Shown one piece after another: positions 42,194-51,011 of a DNA stretch of 64,000 nt (the stretch's first letter is position 1; every line of letters starts with the position of its first letter). The notes beneath the pieces are model-generated. The model was not told the DNA's origin. It did not search any database and saw only the letters and a program-made list of their open reading frames with translations. The stretch is from Flavobacteriales bacterium UBA2306. Its GTDB lineage: Bacteria; Bacteroidota; Bacteroidia; Flavobacteriales; Weeksellaceae. Position numbers and translations under genes: made by a program. Where the stretch lies: assembly GCA_002345565.1 (NCBI GenBank), contig DDVS01000002.1:293605-357604 (forward strand), given 5' to 3'.

Positions 42194-43024
42194 TTGAAAA
42201 AGAAAAAAGCCGACTACTCGCATCTTTCAGCCAATCAGCCAATCGGGATTTTTGATTCCGGCGTTGGTGGATTAACGGTTGCGAAAGAAATCAAAAGATT
42301 GTTGCCCAATGAAGATTTGATTTATTTTGGTGATACAAAACATCTTCCTTACGGTGAAAAATCCCGTGAAGCTATCGTCGGTTATTCAACAAAGATTACC
42401 AATTTTCTTCTGGAGAAAAACTGTAAAGCGATTGTAATTGCCTGCAATTCTGCGACAGCTAATGCCTTGCAGGAAGTTCAGGAATTGGTTGCGGAAAGAG
42501 TCCCTGTGATTGATGTAATTAATCCGGTTGCAGAAAAAGTATCTTACGAAATCCACAATAATATCGGCGTGATTGCAACCAAAGCAACCGTTAATTCCGG
42601 ACTTTATAAAAAATCAATCCGGAAGCATAATAAGTTCATCAAAGTGGATGAATTGGCAACACCGCTTTTGGTTCCTGCAATTGAAGAAGGTTTCAAAAAT
42701 CACCCGATTACCCATTCGATTATTTATAATTATTTGAGTAATAGTAAATTAAAGAATATCGAAACCTTGATTCTCGGTTGTACGCATTATCCGTTGTTGA
42801 TTGACGAAATCAAGCAATATTACGGAAATCGCGTTCGTGTTATCGATTCGCCGAATATCGTTGCTAATCAATTGAAAATGATTTTGGACAAACATCATCT
42901 TTTGAATGAAGAAAATCATCAATCAACTTATGAATTCTTTTTGTCAGATATTACCAAAAATTTCGAAAAAATCTCTAAAAAATTCTTCGGAAAATCAATT
43001 GATTTGGAACTGAAAGTTCTTTAA
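42194..43024 (+). CDS. murI: Glutamate racemase
   Basis: Makes D-glutamate for peptidoglycan. The 276 residues have the first catalytic cysteine in VIACNSATANAL (near 77) and the second in LGCTHYPLL (near 195), with IGIFDSGVGGLTVAK at the N-terminus. The start is a TTG at 42194, followed by a lysine-rich stretch. No ATG lies in frame before the conserved region, so the TTG is accepted. The gene is convergent with the glucosaminidase gene, 13 bases apart. Confidence 0.95.
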   Translation: MKKKKADYSHLSANQPIGIFDSGVGGLTVAKEIKRLLPNEDLIYFGDTKHLPYGEKSREAIVGYSTKITNFLLEKNCKAIVIACNSATANALQEVQELVAERVPVIDVINPVAEKVSYEIHNNIGVIATKATVNSGLYKKSIRKHNKFIKVDELATPLLVPAIEEGFKNHPITHSIIYNYLSNSKLKNIETLILGCTHYPLLIDEIKQYYGNRVRVIDSPNIVANQLKMILDKHHLLNEENHQSTYEFFLSDITKNFEKISKKFFGKSIDLELKVL

Positions 43025-43037
43025 TTTCATCAAAATA

Positions 43038-43490
43038 TTACAAGCCGATTTTCTTCATCACGACATTCAGTTTATGTTTCCATTCTGCTGGTTTTGTAGA
43101 ATATCCTGAGGAAGCAATGGCGACAAACCATTCGTTATGATTTTGAGAATTTTTTAGTTTTTCATAGAATTTTCTTTTGGAAACCCATTCACAAAACGCA
43201 CGATAAGACGCCTTGGAATCTGCAAAACTTTTGAATCTGGAATTGTTGATGTCGTTTTTTCCTGTCATTCCAAAATGGTTGTTCAGGACTTTACAAGCCG
43301 GGCTTGTTCCGCCGCCAGTTTCCATATAAGCAATAGAAAGTATTACCGAAATCGGAATGCCAAACTCATGAGAAAGCTCTGTTGCAAATGGTTTATGTTG
43401 ATTGACGTAAGAATTCTGCGCAGAAATTTTCAAACTGAAAAACAGAATGGAAATCATTAATAATCTGATGTGGAAATTCTTACAATACAT
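43038..43490 (-). CDS. Secreted glucosaminidase-domain protein (GH73-like)
   Basis: A 150-residue exported protein. A signal peptide ends at LKISAQ (residue 24). The rest is a compact glucosaminidase domain, with FATELSHEFGIPISVILSIA (near 36), AYMETGGGTSPACKVLNNHF (near 55, with the likely catalytic Glu) and ASYRAFCEWVSKRKFYEKL. It should cleave N-acetylglucosamine linkages in peptidoglycan, in the periplasm. Downstream of a lipoprotein gene on the same strand. Confidence 0.87.
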   Translation of the reverse strand: MYCKNFHIRLLMISILFFSLKISAQNSYVNQHKPFATELSHEFGIPISVILSIAYMETGGGTSPACKVLNNHFGMTGKNDINNSRFKSFADSKASYRAFCEWVSKRKFYEKLKNSQNHNEWFVAIASSGYSTKPAEWKHKLNVVMKKIGL

Positions 43491-43521
43491 AAATTTATAT
43501 TTTGAATAATTATTTTAATAA

Positions 43522-44106
43522 TCAAGAAATCCAAGTTTTATCAACTTTTTTTACTTTCCATTTATTGTTTTCTTTTTGGATGTAAACTAAATATCCAACA
43601 GAGCAACGAGCATTACAGTTGTATATAACATTTAAAACTCCCTTTTTCATTTCTTTATCAAAATAGATTTGAGAAAAACTTAGAACGCCAGAAAATTTAG
43701 AATATTTATTTGCCCAATTATCATAAGAATTGTCAAATGGTAGTTCAGATATTTTCTTGAAAATATATTTGTTGTTATTGTATTTTTCTGGAGTGAAAGT
43801 CCAAACAGAATCGCTGATTGATTCATAATCTTTTGGGATTTTCTTTAAATCGTCACCGTCAATACCTACTAATTTTGGAATAAAAGCTAAAATTCTATTC
43901 AGTGAATCTTTTTTAATTGAATCTATTTGTTGTTTTGAATATTCGAAACCAAGATAAGTTCTTCTGTCAATCAAAGTTGAGTCAACTATACTTGTGAAAA
44001 TATCATCAAACACTTTATTTTCAATTTCATAATTACTTTCTTTTCTACAATTAAGTACTGTGAAAAAGCTTATGATGATTAAAAATATTGGTTTGATTGA
44101 CTTCAA
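43522..44106 (-). CDS. Lipoprotein of unknown function
   Basis: A 194-residue predicted lipoprotein. The signal MKSIKPIFLIIISFFTVLNC ends in a lipobox-like VLNC. I do not recognise the rest, which is charged and rich in Ser, Lys and Tyr. It has no obvious catalytic motif; two cysteines lie in YNCNARCSVGYLV (near 164-170). It starts 12 bases after rsmD, so it is probably co-transcribed with it. Anchoring at a membrane is inferred from the signal. Confidence 0.7.
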   Translation of the reverse strand: MKSIKPIFLIIISFFTVLNCRKESNYEIENKVFDDIFTSIVDSTLIDRRTYLGFEYSKQQIDSIKKDSLNRILAFIPKLVGIDGDDLKKIPKDYESISDSVWTFTPEKYNNNKYIFKKISELPFDNSYDNWANKYSKFSGVLSFSQIYFDKEMKKGVLNVIYNCNARCSVGYLVYIQKENNKWKVKKVDKTWIS

Positions 44107-44118
44107 TTCGAATTGGAT

Positions 44119-44685
44119 TTATTCAGAAATCGGTTCACTTTGGAAGAAAGAAAAACTTACATTTCCATATTTTCTGGTGTCTTTCAGCTTCGGATGCGCG
44201 AATTTTAATCTGCTCTGATGTTCCAGAATGAAAACACCGTTTGGTTTTAACAATTCGTTATTCAGAACCATATCGATCATTTCGTTGTATTTGCTTTCTT
44301 CTGTTTCGAAAGGCGCATCAGCAAAAATAATTTCGTACTTTTTGTCGTGATTTCTTTTCTTTTTCAGCCATTCAAAAACATCGGCTCTTTGGACATTGAC
44401 TTGCAGCCCCATATCCAATTCGTTGGCTGTGGAATTGATGAATCCGGCGTGTTTTGGATTCAGTTCTACCGAAGTTATGTCTTTGCAATCGCGCGAAGCA
44501 AATTCCAACGTTATCGAACCAATTCCTGCAAACAAGTCTAGAACCGAGCAAAATTCAAGGTCATATTTGTTATCGATAATGCTAAATAAAGCTTCTTTTG
44601 CAAAATCGGTGGTTGGTCTTACATCGAAATTTTTTGGTGCTGCAATTTTCTTGGCTTTCCATTTTCCGGATATGATTCTGAACAT
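44119..44685 (-). CDS. rsmD: 16S rRNA (guanine-N2) methyltransferase RsmD
   Basis: Methylates guanine 966 of 16S rRNA (E. coli numbering) in assembled 30S subunits. The 188 residues start MFRIISGKWKAKKIAAPKN, followed by VRPTTDFAKEALFSII and the SAM-binding VLDLFAGIGSITLEF (near 49-63). The catalytic motif, usually DPPY or DPPF, reads DAPFE here (near 126). The fold is complete otherwise. DUF3822 lies upstream, a pairing I believe is common in this group. Confidence 0.93.
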   Translation of the reverse strand: MFRIISGKWKAKKIAAPKNFDVRPTTDFAKEALFSIIDNKYDLEFCSVLDLFAGIGSITLEFASRDCKDITSVELNPKHAGFINSTANELDMGLQVNVQRADVFEWLKKKRNHDKKYEIIFADAPFETEESKYNEMIDMVLNNELLKPNGVFILEHQSRLKFAHPKLKDTRKYGNVSFSFFQSEPISE

Positions 44686-44830
44686 AAATATTGTTTGATA
44701 GATGATTAATTCTAAAAGCTAATTGAACCTCTAAAGTTACAATAGCTTTTACTGAATTTTAAGTTTTTCGAAAGTTCAAAAAACGAAGTTTAGTTTTTGT
44801 GAACTTTTCAATTTTTATTTTATAATTTTT

Positions 44831-44850
44831 CTTTTGTGCCTTTTGTGGTT
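44831..44850. repeat. Half copy of the CTTTTGTG tandem word
   Basis: CTTTTGTGCCTTTTGTGGTT is two near copies of the 9-mer seen in the right arm at 20813-20830. No opposing arm was found nearby. Confidence 0.5.
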
Positions 44851-44856
44851 GAAAAA

Positions 44857-45573
44857 TTAAGCCAGCACAAAATTCTTCTTGTGTAAGTTGTCAAAAACGA
44901 TTTTCAGGTTCGGGACAAATTTCTGCATTTCCGAAATAAAGGTTTCGTTTTCAGTCGTTTCACCATAAATATAAAAGTAAGTTTCAGAAATTCCGAAGTC
45001 AATTTTACTCAATGTAAACATGATAAAATAAAGGAAATCTACCTCCGAAGCAGCATCCAGATTGTTATAAAGAATGACTTTCTTATTCTCAATCGCAAAA
45101 AATTCTGCCTGTTGATGATAAAGATTAACGTGGATTTCTTTTCTGTTTTTCACGTGTAGAGAATTCAGAAACTTTTCGCCAGAAAAATTGAAATGTGCTG
45201 GGATTTCCAATTGTTTTATTTTCTGATAAAAATCTTTAGGAAAACTATAGTAAAATTGAATTCCGAATTTCTTATTAACAGAAAGCATCAGTTCTTCCGA
45301 ATCTTTTTGAATACCAGAATTATAGGAAATGAGGTCAAAACCCAAATCGTGCTGAGAAAAACCTTCTTCCACTATAGAAAAATGATTAATAGCAGAGATA
45401 ACGGAAATCTCCGAAAATGGTTCCGATTTCAAAAGGGTTTCCAACGTTTCCGGAATGAGATTCTCTGGGCTTTCTTCATCTTTGAGAATGATTTTTTCTT
45501 CCAAAACTTTTTTGGATTTAGAAATCTGCCACTGCAAACCGTCCTTTGTGAAAAGCAAGGATAATTTCCTCAT
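44857..45573 (-). CDS. DUF3822-family protein
   Basis: A 238-residue cytoplasmic protein without signal or membrane segments. It starts MRKLSLLFTKDGLQWQISKS and has an ASKHA/actin-like look in parts (NKKVILYNNLDAASEVDFLY and the C-terminal GISETYFYIYGETTENE). I assign DUF3822 from overall resemblance and from its place next to rsmD. Its function is not known. A 171-base gap with repeat words separates it from rsmD, so co-transcription is uncertain. Confidence 0.68.
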   Translation of the reverse strand: MRKLSLLFTKDGLQWQISKSKKVLEEKIILKDEESPENLIPETLETLLKSEPFSEISVISAINHFSIVEEGFSQHDLGFDLISYNSGIQKDSEELMLSVNKKFGIQFYYSFPKDFYQKIKQLEIPAHFNFSGEKFLNSLHVKNRKEIHVNLYHQQAEFFAIENKKVILYNNLDAASEVDFLYFIMFTLSKIDFGISETYFYIYGETTENETFISEMQKFVPNLKIVFDNLHKKNFVLA

Positions 45574-45717
45574 ATTTTTATTTGATTATTAATGATTTTT
45601 GCAAAAATTCAAAAACTAAAGATTTGCAAAGTTAAAAAATTAAAACTTTAGGATTTCAAACTCGGCTAATTCTTAGATTATAATTATCTTCGCAAGATAA
45701 TATGATGATCTGTATCA

Positions 45718-46887
45718 ATGAATAAAATATCATTTTTCTTTTTAATATTCGCATTCCAAATGGGGTTTTCCCAAGAAGGAATTATGTTTGAAAATTCTAA
45801 TTTTGCCGCTATTCTTGCCAAAGCCAAAGCAGAAAAGAAACTGATTTTTTTGGATGCTTATGCCTCCTGGTGTGGTCCATGCAAATTGATGGAAAAAAAT
45901 GTTTTTACAGATAAAAAAGTAGCCGAATTTTATAATAAAAATTTTATCAATGCCAGAATTGATATGGAAAAAGGCGAGGGCAGAGAGTTGGCTGCAAAAT
46001 ATATCATCAGAAGTTATCCTACATTGCTATTCCTTAATGCAGAAGGCGAAGTAGTAGGCAAAGAATTAGGCTATATTAAATCCGAAGAGTTTTTAGAGCT
46101 AGGGCAGAAAAATAATAATCCAAAACTGGTTAATACCAATCTGAAAGAGGAGTTTAAAAATGGTAAACTGGACCAGGCCGGTTTATTGAATTTTATCAGT
46201 CTGTATGCAACACAAGACCCAATCTTGGCTAAACAAGCGTCTGAAAAATATTTTCTCAATAAAAAAGACACGGCTTTTTCTCCGGAAGAAATCAATGCGC
46301 TTCTCAATTTTACGCAATCTGTGGACGATGCCAATTATCAGGTTTTTGTGAAAAATAAAACTGCTATTACACAAGTTTTATCAGAAAAAAATTATACACA
46401 ATTTGATAATTATCTTAAACTGATGAAATTGGTAGATGCAGCAACGGATGACAATACGAAAACCATAGATGATGCAAAAATTCTGAAAGAAGGAGAAGGG
46501 CTTTTTCCGAAAGAAGAGCTTGTAAAAAGCCTCAATATTTATAAATTAAACTATTACGCAGCTCATGACAATTTCCCGGAATATGAAAAGACAGCTTTGG
46601 AATATTACAAAAACCCGGAAGAGTTTAATAACAACGAGTTATTAGCCGCAGCAAATACAATCAGCGAAAAATCAAAAGATGTCAAATCGCTTCAGGCCGC
46701 AACACGCTGGGCAGAAAAAGTGGTGATGTCTTCAGAAAACTATGATTCTACCAGTACTTTGGCTGTTTTATACAATCAATTAGGAAAAAAGGAGGAAGCG
46801 AAAATGTTCGCTGGTATGGCAGCAAACTTTGCAAAAGAAGAGAACAGAGATGCCTCTAAAATAAATGCAATTTTGAATCAAAAATAA
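45718..46887 (+). CDS. Secreted thioredoxin-fold protein with TPR-like tail
   Basis: A 389-residue periplasmic protein. The signal peptide ends at QMGFSQ (residue 18). A thioredoxin domain with ASWCGPCKLME (CxxC near 56-59) and the cis-proline region SYPTLLFLN (near 102) follows. The rest (about 150-389) is helical, with repeated units such as AALNFTQ-type and LYNQLGKKEEAKMFAGMAA, suggesting TPR-like repeats. It probably maintains or transfers thiols in envelope proteins. The gene for a DUF3575 membrane protein follows by 2 bases, so the two are co-transcribed. Confidence 0.88.
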   Translation: MNKISFFFLIFAFQMGFSQEGIMFENSNFAAILAKAKAEKKLIFLDAYASWCGPCKLMEKNVFTDKKVAEFYNKNFINARIDMEKGEGRELAAKYIIRSYPTLLFLNAEGEVVGKELGYIKSEEFLELGQKNNNPKLVNTNLKEEFKNGKLDQAGLLNFISLYATQDPILAKQASEKYFLNKKDTAFSPEEINALLNFTQSVDDANYQVFVKNKTAITQVLSEKNYTQFDNYLKLMKLVDAATDDNTKTIDDAKILKEGEGLFPKEELVKSLNIYKLNYYAAHDNFPEYEKTALEYYKNPEEFNNNELLAAANTISEKSKDVKSLQAATRWAEKVVMSSENYDSTSTLAVLYNQLGKKEEAKMFAGMAANFAKEENRDASKINAILNQK

Positions 46888-46889
46888 CT

Positions 46890-47510
46890 ATGGATAAACT
46901 AATAATCTGGATTTTTGTTTTAATAACCAATTTTTCTTTTGCTCAAAAAAATGAAACTTATCTCAAAGGCAATGCGCTTTTTTTACCGATAGGCATTGTT
47001 AATTTGGGAATTGAAAAAGGTTTTTCTGAAAATATTACTGGACAGGCAGATCTTTTTATCTCTCCTTGGAAATCTTTTGCAGGTAAGCATGCCCAGATTT
47101 ATATGTTGGGGTTTAACGGCCGATATTACTTTGATCAAGCATTCAAAAAATTCTATTTAGGATTGGATTTTTCTGTAGCAAATTTTAATGTTCAAAAATT
47201 TAATTATTGGAATGATAATTATTACGCCCATAAAAATGGAGAAGCCACACCTTATATTCAATCAAATCTCTACCAGAAAGGCTATTCGTTTGTTTTCGGA
47301 GCATTAGTAGGCTATCAGTTTATTTGTAATGACAGATGGAATATCGATGTTTTTCTGGGAGCCGGATCTATGCAGAGCTTTTATAAAGGTTATGACAAAA
47401 TCAGTGGAGAAAGATATGATACAGAGGGCGATTCTATGGGAAGAGATACCAACAGAAGCGGCGAATTTCTCCCCTACAAAGGCGGAATTATGATTTCTTA
47501 TAAACTTTAA
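46890..47510 (+). CDS. DUF3575-family outer-membrane protein
   Basis: A 206-residue exported barrel-like protein. The signal peptide ends near NFSFAQ (residue 19). The DUF3575 pattern is visible: ALFLPIGIVNLGIEKGFSEN (near 30), ISPWKSFAGKHAQIYMLGFN (near 56) and the C-terminal strand GGIMISYKL. The function is unknown, with outer-membrane localisation inferred from strand pattern. It is co-transcribed with the thioredoxin protein (2-base gap), which suggests an envelope-related pair. Confidence 0.8.
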   Translation: MDKLIIWIFVLITNFSFAQKNETYLKGNALFLPIGIVNLGIEKGFSENITGQADLFISPWKSFAGKHAQIYMLGFNGRYYFDQAFKKFYLGLDFSVANFNVQKFNYWNDNYYAHKNGEATPYIQSNLYQKGYSFVFGALVGYQFICNDRWNIDVFLGAGSMQSFYKGYDKISGERYDTEGDSMGRDTNRSGEFLPYKGGIMISYKL

Positions 47511-47514
47511 TCCC

Positions 47515-47718
47515 ATGAATTTCAAAAACCCAAAATACATTGTTTTCGGTATTATTACCTTTATCATTATTTTTTTAATGAATTATTTAGGAAGCGATAC
47601 GCCAGATAAATTATCACGAGCTTTGCTTACAGCCTTTGCCGCAGTAGTGGGCTTGGGCGCAGGATTGTGGATTTACAGCAAAAGAGATCAAAATGATGAA
47701 CGTAACAATTTTGATTAA
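47515..47718 (+). CDS. Small two-helix membrane protein, unknown
   Basis: A 67-residue protein with two membrane helices, about residues 8-26 (YIVFGIITFIIIFLMNYLG) and 35-54 (RALLTAFAAVVGLGAGLWIY), and a charged C-terminus SKRDQNDERNNFD. I do not recognise a family. It begins 4 bases after the DUF3575 gene and ends 25 bases before the LpxH-like gene. The tight packing supports a real gene. Confidence 0.6.
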   Translation: MNFKNPKYIVFGIITFIIIFLMNYLGSDTPDKLSRALLTAFAAVVGLGAGLWIYSKRDQNDERNNFD

Positions 47719-47743
47719 TTCATAATTAGTTCAATATAAATTT

Positions 47744-48508
47744 ATGAAGATTAATCTCGTACCACATAAAAAAATATATTTCGCTTCCGATCAGCATTTC
47801 GGAGTTCCTGATTTGAAACAAAGCAGAATCAGGGAAGAGAAGTTTATCCGTTGGTTGGATATCATCAAAAAAGATGCGCAAGTTCTTTTTTTGATGGGCG
47901 ACCTTTTCGACTTTTGGCACGAGTGGAAATATGTTGTTCCAAAAGGTTATATCCGAGTTTTAGGAAAAATTGCTGAACTGAAAGATTCCGGAATTGAGAT
48001 TTATTTTTTCGTAGGGAATCACGATTTGTGGATGAAAAACTATTTCGAGGAAGAATTAGGAATTCCTGTTTACTTTGAAAAAAAATATTACGAGATCAAT
48101 GACAAAAAGTTTCTTTTAGCACACGGAGACGGACTTGGGCCAGGCGACAAAGGTTATAAAAGAATGAAAAAAGTCTTTACCAATCCTCTGGCGCAATGGG
48201 CTTTCAGATGGTTGCATCCAGATATTGCAATCAGGATTGCAAATTATATGTCTCAGAAAAACAAATTGATTTCGGGAGACGAAGACAAAGCTTTTTTAGG
48301 AGAGGACAAAGAATTTCTTATTCTCTATTCCAAAGAGAAACTGAAGACAGAAAAAATCAATTATTTTGTGTTTGGACATCGTCATTTGCCAATGGTTTTG
48401 GATTTGAATGATTATTCCAAATATGTCAATCTAGGCGATTGGATTATCTATTTCACTTACGGTGTTTTTGATGGAAAAAAGTTTGAATTGAATAAATTTG
48501 AAGGATAA
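47744..48508 (+). CDS. lpxH: UDP-2,3-diacylglucosamine diphosphatase-like metallophosphoesterase
   Basis: A calcineurin-like phosphoesterase of 254 residues. Metal ligands appear in order: FASDQHFG (near 13), MGDLFDFWHEW (near 52), GNHD (near 89), AHGD (near 126) and FGHRHLP (near 209). FDFWHEW is typical of LpxH, which cleaves UDP-diacylglucosamine to lipid X in lipid A synthesis. As Bacteroidota make lipid A, the assignment is likely. Another cytoplasmic phosphodiesterase role is possible. It lies 14 bases before the acyl-protein synthetase-like gene. Confidence 0.85.
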   Translation: MKINLVPHKKIYFASDQHFGVPDLKQSRIREEKFIRWLDIIKKDAQVLFLMGDLFDFWHEWKYVVPKGYIRVLGKIAELKDSGIEIYFFVGNHDLWMKNYFEEELGIPVYFEKKYYEINDKKFLLAHGDGLGPGDKGYKRMKKVFTNPLAQWAFRWLHPDIAIRIANYMSQKNKLISGDEDKAFLGEDKEFLILYSKEKLKTEKINYFVFGHRHLPMVLDLNDYSKYVNLGDWIIYFTYGVFDGKKFELNKFEG

Positions 48509-48522
48509 AATTAAGTTGGAAA

Positions 48523-49506
48523 ATGAAGCAGAATATTTTTGAAATAAAAACAGAAGAAGAATTCCAGACGGCTTGTTTGGAAACTTTTATGTATCAATAT
48601 GAAAATGTTGAAGTTTACAGAAAGTTTGTAGATTATCTCAACATCAATCCATCAACCATAAAACAAGCTTCTGAAATTCCCTTTTTGCCAATTGAGATGT
48701 TTAAAAATCATTTGGTTTTAGATAAAAATTCGCAGGCTGAGAATTATTTTCAAAGTTCAGGAACGACGCAAATGAATCGCTCTAAACATTATATTGCCGA
48801 TTTTGCGTTGTACGAAGAAAGCATTTATAAAAGTTTTGAACAGTTTATTGGAAAGCCGGAAGATTATATTTTTTTAGGTTTACTTCCCAATTATTCCGAG
48901 AATCCGCATTCGTCTCTGATTTATATGATTGATTATTTGATTAAGAAATCTGATAAACCACAGAATGGCTATTTCCTTTACAATCATCAGGAATTATTTG
49001 ATTTACTTCAAACTTTAACTGATAAAAAAGTCATTCTTTTCGGAGTTTCTTTCGCATTGCTCGATTTCTTGGATTTCTGTAATTCAAACTCTCTAACGCT
49101 CCAATTCTCTGACTCTCTAACTATTATCGAAACAGGCGGGATGAAAGGAAGAAAAGAGGAAATGACAAAAGATGAATTGCTGAAATTATTCCAAGAAGGT
49201 TTTAAAACAGAGAAGATTTATTCAGAATATTCGATGACAGAATTGCTTTCTCAAGCTTATTCTTTAGGAGAAAATATCTATAAGAGTCCGAGTTGGATGA
49301 GAATCCTAGTCAGAAATACAGAAGATCCTTTTTCTTATATTGAAGATGGAAGAACAGGCGCAATTAATATAATAGATTTAGCCAATAAGCATTCTTGTTC
49401 ATTTATTGCCACTCAGGATTTGGGCCGACTAGAAAATGGGGCTTTTCAGGTTTTAGGAAGAATTGACCATTCTGATATCCGCGGTTGCAGTCTTTTGGTT
49501 TCTTAG
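48523..49506 (+). CDS. LuxE/PaaK-family acyl-protein synthetase-like enzyme
   Basis: An ANL-like adenylating enzyme, 327 residues. The motif FQSSGTTQMNRSKHYI (near 82-97) is the nucleotide loop of LuxE/PaaK relatives. FGVSFALLDFLDF, SLTIIETGGMKGRKEEMTKD (near 203-222) and YSEYSMTELLSQAYS (near 240) continue the pattern. LuxE-type proteins activate fatty acids as acyl-AMP; the substrate here is unknown. It stops short of the usual C-terminal domain length of PaaK, so it is a minimal member. It follows the LpxH-like gene by 14 bases. Confidence 0.8.
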   Translation: MKQNIFEIKTEEEFQTACLETFMYQYENVEVYRKFVDYLNINPSTIKQASEIPFLPIEMFKNHLVLDKNSQAENYFQSSGTTQMNRSKHYIADFALYEESIYKSFEQFIGKPEDYIFLGLLPNYSENPHSSLIYMIDYLIKKSDKPQNGYFLYNHQELFDLLQTLTDKKVILFGVSFALLDFLDFCNSNSLTLQFSDSLTIIETGGMKGRKEEMTKDELLKLFQEGFKTEKIYSEYSMTELLSQAYSLGENIYKSPSWMRILVRNTEDPFSYIEDGRTGAINIIDLANKHSCSFIATQDLGRLENGAFQVLGRIDHSDIRGCSLLVS

Positions 49507-49527
49507 AGCCTATTTAAAAATAACTAA

Positions 49528-49640
49528 AACCACATAGTCACATAGAAAACCTCAAGATTAATTGCAAAAAAGAAAAAATAGAAGTGTAATATTTACTATT
49601 TTTTCTCTTATTTTTGCAAAAACTATGTGTCTATGTGGTT
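49528..49640. repeat. Nested inverted repeat after the acyl-protein synthetase gene
   Basis: AACCACATAGTCACATAG (49528-49545) matches the reverse complement of CTATGTGTCTATGTGGTT (49623-49640) at 17 of 18 positions. An inner pair, TTGCAAAAAAGAAAAAATAG and its complement-like CTATTTTTTCTC...TTTTTGCAA, nests inside. Arms are two CACATAGT-like 8-mers. Confidence 0.7.
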
Positions 49641-49753
49641 ATAAAATTATTTCTGATACAAATTTAAACAAGCTCTTAGATTTTTAATATTAATTTTAGA
49701 ATTAATTAAAAACACAATTTTGAATCTAAAGTCTAATTTCTAAAATCAGTTTG

Positions 49754-50347
49754 ATGAGATTTTTATTTTTGTTTTTTCTGTTTTGCTTTTCTGTTTTCAA
49801 ATCTCAAAAATGTTATGATTTGAAAACGGTTCTGAAGGTAGAACCCACCGAATTATACAAGCCACATCTTTTAGCGTCGCAAAATTTCGGAGTTAATCTT
49901 CTTGAAAATACAAAAACCGTTGATAAATATATAGCCAAAGGAAAATTCGTAAAAGTCAAGAAAAAATCTAGAGGTTACAGATTGCAAGCTTTAGAGTATA
50001 GCCGTCCATATCTCGTGAAAAAAGCGAGAACGACTCTGGAAAGAATGGCGAATCAATTTGCGACTAATACCAAGAGTTTTTTTGTAGTTTCTTCGGTTAC
50101 TCGAACTTTGGAAGATCAATGCAGATTAAGAAAAGTCAATTCCAATGCATCTTTGGGAATCAGTTCGCATAATTATGGAGCTGCTTTTGATATTTCGTAT
50201 GTTCGTTTTGATCATAAACTGAAAGTCAATCCAAAACTAGAAAAGGAATTGGGGAAATTGCTAGAGGAGTATAAAAACTTAGGCAGAATCTTTTATATCA
50301 AAGAAAAACAACAAAGTTGCTATCACGTCACGGTTCGTAATTATTAA
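49754..50347 (+). CDS. DUF5715-like secreted peptidase-fold protein
   Basis: A 197-residue protein. The signal peptide ends at SVFKSQ (residue 17). The C-terminal half carries an M15/LAS-type zinc pattern: VVSSVTRTLEDQCRL (near 115), SSHNYGAAFDIS (SxHxxGxAxD, near 137-148) and CYHVTV (second His, near 191). That pattern fits a D-Ala-D-Ala or L-Ala-D-Glu type peptidase acting on peptidoglycan. DUF5715 is my best name for this; activity is unproven. The ATG at 49754 is preferred to a TTG one codon earlier. Confidence 0.75.
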   Translation: MRFLFLFFLFCFSVFKSQKCYDLKTVLKVEPTELYKPHLLASQNFGVNLLENTKTVDKYIAKGKFVKVKKKSRGYRLQALEYSRPYLVKKARTTLERMANQFATNTKSFFVVSSVTRTLEDQCRLRKVNSNASLGISSHNYGAAFDISYVRFDHKLKVNPKLEKELGKLLEEYKNLGRIFYIKEKQQSCYHVTVRNY

Positions 50348-50358
50348 TGATTTGACAG

Positions 50359-50913
50359 ATGTTAAAAATTGAAGAGTTGGTTCATAATTTCATTAATCTC
50401 AATTGTGATTTTGATAAGGAAATTGTTTTGACCAATTTTTTTCATTCAGATTGGGAAGCGGATATTTTGTTAATTAATAACGAAGGTTTCAGTCACGAGA
50501 TTGAAATTAAGTTGTCTAAATCCGATTTCAAAAACGATTTTAAAAAGAAATATACCAATCAAAAATCCGGAGAAAAATTTCTAAAACACGATAAGATTGG
50601 TTGTGGCGATTATATCTGCAATTCCTTCAGTTTTCTTTTGCCAATGGGAATGATTGATCATCAAGATATTCCAAAACATTGTGGCATTATAGAGTTTTAT
50701 CACGATGAAGATAATTGGGAAACTACTTTTTATAAAATTCGCGAGCCAAAAGTGATTCATCAGGATTCTTATTGGAAACTATGTGACAAAGATTATTTTT
50801 TGAGAAATATGGCTCGTAATCTTCTCATCAAAAAGTTTGAACTGAAGGGAAAGAAAGAAGAATTAATCTTTAAAAATTATTTCGAAATCAACAGCAAAAA
50901 ATCATCGATTTAG
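50359..50913 (+). CDS. Possible PD-(D/E)xK nuclease-like protein (MmcB-like)
   Basis: A 184-residue cytoplasmic protein. The sequence WEADILLINNEGFSHEIEIK (near 31-50) gives an E-D...E-x-K arrangement like the active site of PD-(D/E)xK nucleases and resembles MmcB-type repair proteins. SKSDFKNDFKKKY follows. The remainder is charged and rich in aromatic residues, with no further family landmark. It has no signal. The gene stands 11 bases after the DUF5715 gene. Nuclease function is inference from a single motif. Confidence 0.55.
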   Translation: MLKIEELVHNFINLNCDFDKEIVLTNFFHSDWEADILLINNEGFSHEIEIKLSKSDFKNDFKKKYTNQKSGEKFLKHDKIGCGDYICNSFSFLLPMGMIDHQDIPKHCGIIEFYHDEDNWETTFYKIREPKVIHQDSYWKLCDKDYFLRNMARNLLIKKFELKGKKEELIFKNYFEINSKKSSI

Positions 50914-51011
50914 TCAATCATTTTTATTCTATTTTTTGTCTGACAAAATTTCTTTTTAATTTTTTATGGTTTGTTTTTTGTGCCAATAGAATCATAAATA
51001 AAATTGAATCT

